A DNA stretch of 34,767 nucleotides from Peptoniphilus_E sp964345555. GTDB taxonomy: Bacteria > Bacillota > Clostridia > Tissierellales > Peptoniphilaceae. The position numbers and the translations under genes are program-made. Within the stretch, counting starts at the first letter, position 1. Each line of letters begins with the position of its first letter. Below the pieces are notes generated by a model. That model had not been told where the DNA came from. It worked only from the letters and a program-made list of their open reading frames with translations, and ran no database searches. The DNA is taken from positions 1 through 34,767 of the forward strand of contig CAYFRD010000018.1 in assembly GCA_964345555.1 (NCBI GenBank), in the 5' to 3' direction. Below are positions 24,173-31,051 of this stretch, one piece after another.

Positions 24173-25315
24173 ATGGATTTTAATATGGACAAAGAGCATT
24201 TACTGCTACAACAAATGTACAGATCTTTTGCAGAAAATGAAATTGAACCCTTTGCAAAGGATTTAGACTTGACGGAAGAGTTTCCTGAAGAAAATCTTCA
24301 AAAATTAGCCAGATACGGCTTTTTTGGAATACCTTTTCCAAAGGAATACGGTGGACAAGGTGGAGATTATCTCGCTTATTCTATGGCTGTGGAAGAGCTT
24401 GCAAAAAAATGTGCATCTACAGCGGTAATAATTTCTGCACACACTTCACTTTGCTGTGCACCGATTTATGAAAACGGAACAGAAGAACAAAAACAAAAGT
24501 ACTTACCGGACTTATTAAGCGGGAAGAAGATAGGAGCTTTCGGATTAACAGAGCCCAACGCAGGTACCGACGCTTCCGGACAACAAACTATTGCCATTCT
24601 TGACGGAGATGAATACGTTCTTGACGGAACTAAGGTATTTATAACAAATGCAGGATTTGCAGATGTATTTATAGTTTTTGCAAAGACTGACAAATATAAA
24701 GGATACAAGGGAATTTCAGCTTTTATAGTTGAAAAAAGAACTCCCGGATTCTCAATTGGAGAACCTGAAGAAAAGATGGGAATAAGAGGCTCATCAACTT
24801 GCGAACTTGTTTTTGAAAACGTGAGAATTCCCAAAGAAAACTTACTTGGAAAAGAAGGACAAGGATTTAAAATCGCTCTCACAACTCTTGATGGCGGACG
24901 TATAGGAATAGCATCTCAAGCTGTAGGTATAGCTGAAGGCGCAATAGATGAAACTGTTGAATATGTCAAAGAAAGAAAGCAATTCGGCAAGAGATTGTCT
25001 CAATTCCAAAATACACAATTTGAACTTGCAAACATGAAGACAGCTACAGACGCTGCTCAATTATTAGTTTACAGAGCCGCATGTGCAAAACAAAATAAAG
25101 AAGAATACGCTCACTTAGCAGCAATGGGTAAATTGTTTGCAGCTACAACAGCATCCGATGTAACTAGAAGATGTCTGCAATTATTTGGAGGATATGGCTA
25201 TACCAAGGATTACCCCATTGAAAGAATGATGAGAGATGCGAAGATAACTGAAATATATGAAGGAACCTCAGAAGTAATGAGAATGGTCATTGCAAGATGG
25301 ATGGGTGTAAAATAG
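24173..25315 (+). CDS. bcd: Short-chain acyl-CoA (butyryl-CoA) dehydrogenase
   Basis: This 380-residue FAD enzyme matches butyryl-CoA dehydrogenases in length and motifs: AFGLTEPNAGTDA (FAD and substrate contact), ITNAGFADVF, MGIRGSSTCEL, the FGGYGYTKDYPIERMMRD segment, and catalytic Glu363 in EIYEGTSEV. With EtfAB, clostridial Bcd reduces crotonyl-CoA to butyryl-CoA and bifurcates electrons from NADH to ferredoxin. AAAGGAGG is an optimal ribosome site. It leads a bcd-etfB-etfA operon, so bifurcation here is a reasonable inference from context. The chain-length preference cannot be proved from sequence alone. Confidence 0.93.
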   Translation: MDFNMDKEHLLLQQMYRSFAENEIEPFAKDLDLTEEFPEENLQKLARYGFFGIPFPKEYGGQGGDYLAYSMAVEELAKKCASTAVIISAHTSLCCAPIYENGTEEQKQKYLPDLLSGKKIGAFGLTEPNAGTDASGQQTIAILDGDEYVLDGTKVFITNAGFADVFIVFAKTDKYKGYKGISAFIVEKRTPGFSIGEPEEKMGIRGSSTCELVFENVRIPKENLLGKEGQGFKIALTTLDGGRIGIASQAVGIAEGAIDETVEYVKERKQFGKRLSQFQNTQFELANMKTATDAAQLLVYRAACAKQNKEEYAHLAAMGKLFAATTASDVTRRCLQLFGGYGYTKDYPIERMMRDAKITEIYEGTSEVMRMVIARWMGVK

Positions 25316-25325
25316 GAGGACTTAA

Positions 25326-26120
25326 ATGAAAATAGTTGTTTGTATTAAACAAGTACCCGATACCAATGAAGTAAAATTGGATCCTGTAACAAATACACTT
25401 ATTAGAAAAGGCGTGCCGAGTATAATAAATCCCGACGACAAAGCTGGACTTGAAGCGGCACTTAGAATAAAAGACGCAGATCCTGAAAATGTACATATAA
25501 CCGTACTGAGCATGGGACCTCCACAAGCTGATGTGGCACTTAGAGAAGCTTTGGCAATGGGTGCAGATGAAGCGATACTTATATCTGACAGAGCATTCGG
25601 CGGAGCTGATACATGGGCGACATCATGTACAATTGCAGGAGCAATAGACAAACTTGAATATGACATGATAATCGCAGGACGTCAAGCAATTGACGGAGAT
25701 ACCGCACAAGTAGGTCCGCAAATTGCAGAACACATCGGAATACCTCAAGTGTCCTATGCAGAAGACATTAAGATAGATGGGGACAAAGTAATAGTAAAAA
25801 GACAATTTGAAGACAGATATCACATTCTTGAAGTGAAAATGCCTTGCCTTATAACAGTACTGAGCGAAATAGCAGAAACCAGATACATGACTATAAGCAA
25901 AATTTATGATGCTTATAAAAAAGATATAAAAATGTGGGGATATGAAGACTTAAAAGGACATGTAGAAGACTCCAACCTAGGACTTAAAGGCTCACCCACT
26001 AAAGTAAAGAAATCTTTCCCGAAACAAGGAAAAGGCGAAGGCGAATTGCTTAAAGACTTGACAGCTGATGAAGCTGCTCAAGCAATAGTAGCTAAACTTC
26101 AAGAAAAGTATATTATCTAA
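25326..26120 (+). CDS. etfB: Electron transfer flavoprotein beta subunit
   Basis: This 264-residue EtfB is the smaller subunit of the heterodimer that passes electrons between NADH, ferredoxin and Bcd. CIKQVPDTNEVKLDP, IINPDDKAGLEAALR, LAMGADEAIL and AGRQAIDGDTAQVGPQIAE are family hallmarks; the last binds AMP or FAD phosphates. In bifurcating Etfs the beta subunit holds the bifurcating FAD in this cleft. It starts ten bases after bcd with TAGGAGG as ribosome site. The linkage bcd-etfB-etfA is the standard one in butyrate-forming Firmicutes. Confidence 0.95.
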   Translation: MKIVVCIKQVPDTNEVKLDPVTNTLIRKGVPSIINPDDKAGLEAALRIKDADPENVHITVLSMGPPQADVALREALAMGADEAILISDRAFGGADTWATSCTIAGAIDKLEYDMIIAGRQAIDGDTAQVGPQIAEHIGIPQVSYAEDIKIDGDKVIVKRQFEDRYHILEVKMPCLITVLSEIAETRYMTISKIYDAYKKDIKMWGYEDLKGHVEDSNLGLKGSPTKVKKSFPKQGKGEGELLKDLTADEAAQAIVAKLQEKYII

Positions 26121-26133
26121 AGGAGCTTGTGAA

Positions 26134-27141
26134 ATGTCAAGAGATGTATATGTATTTGTAGAACAAAGAGATAATAAAATTCAAAAAGTAGGAATTGAGC
26201 TGCTAGGTAAAGCTAGAGAACTTGCGGATGATTTGGGACAAGATGTAGTTGCGATGTTCATAGGCGAAAACCTAAAGAGCGAAGTACCTATTCTTTATAG
26301 ACACGGAGCGGACAAAGTAATACTTGTAGAAGACCCCATATTAAAAGAATATATGACAGAACCTTACACTAAAACCATCTACACAATAATCAAAAAATAT
26401 GATCCTGAAATAGTTCTTTACGGAGCAACATCCATAGGACGTGACCTTGCACCCAGACTGGCAGCTAGAATACACACAGGACTTACAGCAGACTGTACAA
26501 AATTGGACATAGATGAAGAGTCAAAATTATTGTTGATGACTCGTCCTGCCTTCGGCGGCAACATAATGGCAACAATTCTATGCGAAAACTTCAGACCTCA
26601 AATGGCGACAGTAAGACCCGGAGTTATGCAATCAATAAAAGTCGACAAAGAAGACGGAGAATTAATCGAAGAAAAAATCGAATTCACAGATGCCGATGTA
26701 AATGTTAAAATTCTCGACATACTGAAGAACGAATCAAAGAAAAAAGACATAACCGAAGCCGACATACTGGTATCAGGCGGACGTGGAATGGGAGATCCCA
26801 AGAACTTCGACATACTATATGAACTTGCAGCAGAGCTAAATGCAGAAGTATCAGCATCAAGAGCGGCAGTAGATGCAGGTTGGATGCCTAAGGACAGGCA
26901 AGTAGGTCAAACAGGTAAGACAGTAAGACCCGAACTTTACTTTGCAATGGGAATCAGCGGAGCGATCCAACACTTGGCAGGTATGGAAGAATCAGACTTA
27001 ATAATAGCTGTCAACAAGAGTGATGACGCACCGATCTACGATGTAGCAGACTTGGGAGTTGTAGGAAATGTACATGCCGTTGTACCCAAGCTCACAGAAC
27101 TGATAAGAAAAGAAAAAGAACTCAAAGCTGAAATCAGCTGA
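26134..27141 (+). CDS. etfA: Electron transfer flavoprotein alpha subunit
   Basis: This 335-residue EtfA has an N-terminal alpha/beta domain (YVFVEQRDNKIQKVGIELLG, GATSIGRDLAPRLAAR, TGLTADCTKL) and a C-terminal FAD domain with SGGRGMGDPKNF, the VGQTGKTVRPELYFAMGISG motif and QHLAGM. The alpha FAD shuttles electrons to the dehydrogenase. It lies 13 bases after etfB, ends the operon and is followed by a terminator at 27161. No ferredoxin-like N-terminal extension is present, as is usual for the Bcd-linked type. Confidence 0.95.
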   Translation: MSRDVYVFVEQRDNKIQKVGIELLGKARELADDLGQDVVAMFIGENLKSEVPILYRHGADKVILVEDPILKEYMTEPYTKTIYTIIKKYDPEIVLYGATSIGRDLAPRLAARIHTGLTADCTKLDIDEESKLLLMTRPAFGGNIMATILCENFRPQMATVRPGVMQSIKVDKEDGELIEEKIEFTDADVNVKILDILKNESKKKDITEADILVSGGRGMGDPKNFDILYELAAELNAEVSASRAAVDAGWMPKDRQVGQTGKTVRPELYFAMGISGAIQHLAGMEESDLIIAVNKSDDAPIYDVADLGVVGNVHAVVPKLTELIRKEKELKAEIS

Positions 27142-27160
27142 TGAAAAAATCAAGATAATT

Positions 27161-27197
27161 AAAATCCCTAAATCTTTATATTGATTTAGGGATTTTT
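27161..27197 (+). terminator. Terminator after etfA
   Basis: AAAATCCCTAAATC pairs with GATTTAGGGATTTT around TTTATATT, and the 3' arm runs directly into a short T run. It separates the bcd-etfBA operon from rplM. Confidence 0.9.
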
Positions 27198-27242
27198 AGT
27201 GATAAAATTCAAAAAAATACTTTTCTAATCTCATCTTGAGTA

Positions 27243-27271
27243 TTGACATTTCAAGCTTTCTATATTAAAAT
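27243..27271 (+). promoter_or_regulatory. rplM-rpsI promoter
   Basis: TTGACA (27243-27248), a 17-base spacer and TAAAAT (27266-27271) form a near-consensus housekeeping promoter. The leader to the rplM ATG is about 50 bases and includes a CCCCGG element and an AGGAGG ribosome site. Confidence 0.8.
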
Positions 27272-27328
27272 AGCTGAAGTGTTTAAAAAGCCCCGGAAAT
27301 TTTTTAATCACAGGAGGATAAAACCCAA

Positions 27329-27757
27329 ATGAAGAGTTTCATGGCAAAAGCTGCCGAAGTAGATAGAAAATGGTATGTAATTGACGCAACAGATAAGGTA
27401 CTGGGAAGACTTGCAAGTGAAGTGGCCAGCATTTTAAAAGGTAAGAAGAAACCTATCTATACCCCACATGTAGACACAGGTGACTTTGTAATCGTTATTA
27501 ATGCTGACAAAATTAAACTTACAGGCAACAAATGGAATCAAAAAATTCATGTAAGACACACAGGATATCCAGGCGGAAGAAAAGAAGTAGTTTACTCTCA
27601 ATTAAGAGACAAACATCCTGAAAGAATTGTAGAATACGCAGTTAAAGGGATGCTTCCAAAGAACAGACTTGGAAGAAAAATGTATACGAAACTAAAGGTT
27701 TATGCAGGAGAAGAACATCCTCACCAAGCACAACAACCTGAAGTTTATGAATTTTAA
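27329..27757 (+). CDS. rplM: 50S ribosomal protein L13
   Basis: This 142-residue L13 is an early assembly protein of the large ribosomal subunit. WYVIDATDKVLGRLAS, YTPHVDTGDFVIVINADKI and GMLPKNRLGRKM are universal signatures. The length is normal. It is paired with rpsI 17 bases downstream, the conserved order in bacteria, and transcribed from the strong promoter at 27243. In many Firmicutes this pair follows truA, but here 10 kb of other genes intervene. Confidence 0.98.
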   Translation: MKSFMAKAAEVDRKWYVIDATDKVLGRLASEVASILKGKKKPIYTPHVDTGDFVIVINADKIKLTGNKWNQKIHVRHTGYPGGRKEVVYSQLRDKHPERIVEYAVKGMLPKNRLGRKMYTKLKVYAGEEHPHQAQQPEVYEF

Positions 27758-27773
27758 TTGAGGAGGGAAGTTA

Positions 27774-28166
27774 ATGGAAAAATTACAATTTAGAGGAACA
27801 GGCAGAAGAAAAACTTCTGTTGCACAAGTTAGACTGTTACCTGGAAATGGTAAATTTACAGTCAACGGAAGAGACTTAGATGAATACTTCGACTACGAAA
27901 CCTTAAAAACTGTAGCAAAATCTCCGTTGACATTGACTGAAACAATGGATCAATACGATGTAATTGTAAAAGTCTTAGGTGGAGGATACACAGGACAAGC
28001 AGGAGCGATAAGACACGGTATAGCAAGAGCATTGCTGCAAGCTGATCCTGAACATAGACCAATTCTTAAAAAAGCAGGATTTTTGACAAGAGATCCTCGC
28101 ATGAAGGAAAGAAAGAAATACGGTCTTAAAAAAGCAAGAAAAGCTCCTCAATTCTCAAAACGTTAA
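27774..28166 (+). CDS. rpsI: 30S ribosomal protein S9
   Basis: This 130-residue S9 of the small subunit has the GTGRRKTSVAQVRL start, the GGGYTGQAGAIRHGIARAL core, and the basic C-terminal tail ending in KAPQFSKR, whose last residues reach the P-site tRNA. It is co-transcribed with rplM and followed by an intrinsic terminator at 28188. Confidence 0.98.
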   Translation: MEKLQFRGTGRRKTSVAQVRLLPGNGKFTVNGRDLDEYFDYETLKTVAKSPLTLTETMDQYDVIVKVLGGGYTGQAGAIRHGIARALLQADPEHRPILKKAGFLTRDPRMKERKKYGLKKARKAPQFSKR

Positions 28167-28187
28167 TCAATTTAAAAACTTTAGAAC

Positions 28188-28228
28188 AAACCTTGGAAAA
28201 CACCAACTTCCGAGGTTTTTTGTTTTTT
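28188..28228 (+). terminator. Terminator after rpsI
   Basis: AAACCTTGGAA (28188-28198) pairs with TTCCGAGGTTT (28208-28218, one G-U) and continues into TTTTTTGTTTTTT. This is the end of the rplM-rpsI operon. Confidence 0.9.
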
Positions 28229-28279
28229 AGGGAAGTGTTATTTATGCAAGACTATATGGGTTTCGTTTTCTACATTAGC

Positions 28280-28310
28280 CAACAAGATACTTGAGAATCT
28301 TGTTGTTTTA
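28280..28310 (+). terminator. Second hairpin with T tail, downstream of rpsI
   Basis: CAACAAGAT (28280-28288) pairs with ATCTTGTTG (28296-28304) with a 7-base loop, followed by TTTTA. No gene lies between this and the rpsI terminator, so it is either a backup terminator or the 3' end of a short unannotated transcript starting near 28230. Confidence 0.6.
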
Positions 28311-28342
28311 TAATTTCAGTAGTAAGGGTGTTCGTGTCTAGT

Positions 28343-28381
28343 TTCAAATAAATGAATATTTTAGAAATTCATTTATTTGAA
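28343..28381. repeat. 15-bp inverted repeat over the sfsA stop codon
   Basis: TTCAAATAAATGAAT (28343-28357) and ATTCATTTATTTGAA (28367-28381) are perfect 15-bp inverted arms with a nine-base loop. The right arm contains the sfsA stop (TAA, 28375-28373 on the minus strand). There is no good U tail in the minus direction, so termination efficiency is unclear; it could protect the mRNA 3' end. Confidence 0.7.
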
Positions 28382-29086
28382 TTGTTCCAAGTTACCTATG
28401 AGAATTTCAGAATTTAATGTTATTTCATTTTCTGTGACGATTGTATCGTAGGATTTAACATTTACTCCTTGGGTTTGTGCTTTGTATAAATACTGTGCAA
28501 ATTCCGGTTGCATTTTGTAATTTGGCAAAAAATATTTTGACCCTTGTTTTTGAATTAAAAATATTATACTAGCTTCGTAGTCGTCTTTGAGGGCGGAGGT
28601 AAGCTCTTTTATGTGTTTCAATCCTCGTAATGTAGGAGCATCGGGAAAGTAAGCTATATCATTTTCAAACAATGTGACTCCCTTTATTTCCATAAATCCC
28701 TTAACAGGTTTTTTATTTCTGAACCCCTCGTAGTATATATCAAATCTGGACTCTGAGTAGGTTTTCTCCCTTGATATGAGAGTAAAATCCACTTCTTTAA
28801 ATATTTTGCCATCTACAAGTGCATCATAGACAATTTTATTGGGAGCTTGTGAATCTATGTTTATTAAGCTGCAATCTTTGTAGACTGACAACAGAGTGTA
28901 CTTTGTCTTTCTGTTCGGATCATTGTTTTCTGAGAGAACTACATTTGCACCATCTATGAGCAGCTCTTTACATCTTCCTGTATTCGGGACATATACTTTG
29001 TGTTTTTCGCCGTAAATATCACAGTAGCAGATAAATCTGTTGATTCTTTCAATAAAATTTCCTTTTAATGTATTTTCGTATTTCAT
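28373..29086 (-). CDS. sfsA: SfsA family protein (DNA/RNA nuclease)
   Basis: This 237-residue SfsA homologue was first named sugar fermentation stimulation protein and the family is now annotated as a nuclease. FIERINRFICY, the PNTGRCKELLIDGANVVL segment, the YTLLSVYKD region and MEIKGVTLFENDIAYFPDAPTLRG (candidate metal-binding acids in MEIKG) are all family signatures. No ribosome site precedes the ATG at 29086. Instead a perfect extended -10 box ends seven bases before it, so the mRNA probably begins at the ATG itself. It is divergent from a GNAT gene. Confidence 0.93.
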   Translation of the reverse strand: MKYENTLKGNFIERINRFICYCDIYGEKHKVYVPNTGRCKELLIDGANVVLSENNDPNRKTKYTLLSVYKDCSLINIDSQAPNKIVYDALVDGKIFKEVDFTLISREKTYSESRFDIYYEGFRNKKPVKGFMEIKGVTLFENDIAYFPDAPTLRGLKHIKELTSALKDDYEASIIFLIQKQGSKYFLPNYKMQPEFAQYLYKAQTQGVNVKSYDTIVTENEITLNSEILIGNLEQFK

Positions 29087-29093
29087 AATAGCT

Positions 29094-29102
29094 ATTATAT
29101 CA
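29094..29102 (-). promoter_or_regulatory. sfsA promoter adjoining the start codon
   Basis: On the minus strand TGATATAAT (29102 down to 29094) is a perfect extended -10. Only seven bases separate it from the sfsA ATG, so the expected start site coincides with the A of the ATG. This predicts a leaderless mRNA. Confidence 0.6.
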
Positions 29103-29148
29103 TTGAAAAAAGAATTAGGAGCCTTTAAAATTAATTTAAGGTGATGAT

Positions 29149-29667
29149 ATGAAATTCAGAAAAGCACTATCAAGTGATTTGGAAATAATAAACAAAATTT
29201 TTAAAGATGGATCCAATGCTCTAAAAAACATGTCGGTGGATCAGTGGCAAGGCGATACTGTGCCTTTTGCGGAAAATGAAAGAGGATTTTATCTTTTGGA
29301 AGATGCAGGAGAGATAGTTGCAGTGGGTCTTGTAATGGATTATGATCCGCAATATGATGTGATAAATGACGGGCAGTGGAATTATGACGGAAATTACGTT
29401 GCAGTTCATAAACTGGCGACAAATGCAAGATTAAAGAGAAAGGGATACGGCTCCGCACTTTTAGGAGAAATTGAGAATTTGGCATTGGACATGGGAGTTG
29501 ATGTGGTGAGAATTGACACTCACAAGGACAATGCGCCTATGAATTCTCTTCTGATAAAGCAGGGATACAAAAGGGCAGGGATAGTACAACTTGTTGACGG
29601 TGGAATCAGAACTGCCTATGATAAAAAATTGGCCGAAAATAAAAATGATATAAAAACCCGAGAATAA
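29149..29667 (+). CDS. GNAT family N-acetyltransferase
   Basis: This 172-residue GNAT-fold protein transfers an acetyl group from acetyl-CoA to an unknown amine. The CoA pyrophosphate loop is RLKRKGYGSALLGEIE (R-x-x-G-x-G/A type), preceded by VHKLATN and followed by the typical IDTHKDNAPMNSLLIKQGYKRAG segment. AAGGTGA precedes the ATG. The last residues (KTRE) are coded by the left arm of the terminator that it shares with the convergent mgtE remnant. The substrate cannot be deduced. Confidence 0.88.
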   Translation: MKFRKALSSDLEIINKIFKDGSNALKNMSVDQWQGDTVPFAENERGFYLLEDAGEIVAVGLVMDYDPQYDVINDGQWNYDGNYVAVHKLATNARLKRKGYGSALLGEIENLALDMGVDVVRIDTHKDNAPMNSLLIKQGYKRAGIVQLVDGGIRTAYDKKLAENKNDIKTRE

Positions 29668-29682
29668 ATCTCGGGTTATATT
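29655..29682. terminator. Bidirectional terminator shared by GNAT gene and mgtE
   Basis: AACCCGAG (29655-29662) pairs with CTCGGGTT (29670-29677). The flanks give T- or U-rich tails on both strands. The GNAT stop (29665-29667) is in the loop and the mgtE stop (29678-29676) is in the right arm, so two convergent genes use one very compact structure. Confidence 0.8.
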
Positions 29683-31039
29683 AATTTTGAAAGGAATAAT
29701 GTGGACAGACCTAAAAATATAAAGAATCCACAGGTGTCGGTGAAAGCTGTGAGCATAATGGAAGATGAGACCGCAGGATCCACATTTACATGGTCCAGCA
29801 CCAAGGGGATTAAGAATCCTGCTACGCCGGCAACGATCATGTTGAGTATCATGGATGCAGCCATTATGACCATTAAAAAGGGATTATGGTATTTGAGAGC
29901 TAGGACAAAGCCTGTTATCATTCCCACTATGGCACCGTTGAGCATTCCCATACCCACTTCTTTAAAGACAAGTTTCCAGTTGTCTTTTAAATTTATTTCG
30001 CCTCTTGCAAGGGAAGTGAGGACTATGGACAGGGTTTGGTTGCCTGCATTTCCTCCCATGCCAGCAACTATAGGCATGGCTGCGGAAAGTGCCACTACGG
30101 TTTCTATGGTGGATGAGAATAAACCTACTACACTTGAGGCTATAAATGCAGTGATCATGTTTATACTTAACCATGGGATTCTGTTTTTAAAGGATTCGAA
30201 GAAGTTTGAATCAAATTCTTCGTATTTGTTAACCCCACTCATAGCCAAGATATCTTCGGAGTATTCCCGATCTATGACGTGCATTATCTCATCGGATGTT
30301 ATAATTCCCAATATTGCCATGTTTTTATTGACTACGGGCAAAATATCCAAGTCGTACTTAGTTATCAATATAGAAGCTTCTTCCTGGTCATCAGTGGCAT
30401 ATACAAAGAATGGGAATTCTTCATAGAGTTCCGCCAAGGTAGTGTTTTCCGGAGCGACCAGTAATTTTCTCAAGTCGACAATACCCTTTAATCTGTGGTG
30501 ATTGTCCGTAATGAATAGGTATTCTATGATTTCAGTTTGCGGAGCGATTTCCTTGAGTTTTGTCAAGGCGCTTCTTACGGTCAGGTTTTCCTTTAAGGCT
30601 ATGTATTCCGTACGCCGGCTGACTCTTCATCAAAGGAGAGTATGAGCTTAAGTATATTTGATTCCGACGTCTTCATGAATTTCAAAATGTCTTTTCTTCT
30701 GTGCGTGGGCATTACTCCCAAAAAGTCTGCTATATCTGCATTGTTCATATATGAAAACACGCTTATCAATTCGTCGTTGGTGAAGAAAGAGCTTATAAGT
30801 GTATGCATTTCTTCCCAAGAGTTTTCCAAAATTCCTGCAACATCTTCAAGATTCAACAATTTAATAAAGATTTTTATTTCATCTTCTTCAAAATGGTCCA
30901 ATGCTTCCACAATGTCAACGTAGTGTATATCTTCACATAACTGAGAGGCTCGTTCTTTGTCTGAGTTATTTATGATCTCCCTTATTTCTGAAATTCTAAT
31001 TTCTAAGTCCGTTTCATAATAATTTTTTGCGGTATCCAT
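29676..31039 (-). pseudogene. mgtE: MgtE-type magnesium transporter, frameshifted
   Basis: Two frames together make one MgtE. The first (31039-30599) has the N-terminal superhelical domain and ends early after FDEESAG. The second continues in another frame (RTEYIALKENLTV onward) through the CBS pair and the five-span pore domain, with AGMGGNAGNQTLS and the FTDTCGFFIF segment bearing the expected pore Asp. The family motif is AG-x-x-M-T-T-E-Y; here SAG is followed directly by RTEY in another frame, so about ten bases appear lost near 30614-30617. A downstream TTG (30566) could start a partial protein with most of the CBS and membrane part. Its ribosome site AGGAGG lies within the helicase operon. 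Confidence 0.8.
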
Positions 31040-31051
31040 CGGTCTGCCTCC

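Noticed and set aside
27272..27328. Possible L13 leader autoregulatory RNA before rplM
   Set aside because: The leader is only about 50 bases and I cannot confirm the conserved core of the motif by eye. Only a covariance search could decide.
29701..30426. Long open frame antisense to mgtE
   Set aside because: It mirrors the coding strand of a well recognised transporter family, has no ribosome site and has a low-complexity Ile/Ser/Met composition typical of antisense shadows.
30599..30640. Programmed ribosomal frameshift in mgtE
   Set aside because: No slippery heptamer or stimulatory structure is seen, and a simple -1 shift would still lack the three residues of the conserved AG-x-x-M motif, so a deletion explains it better.
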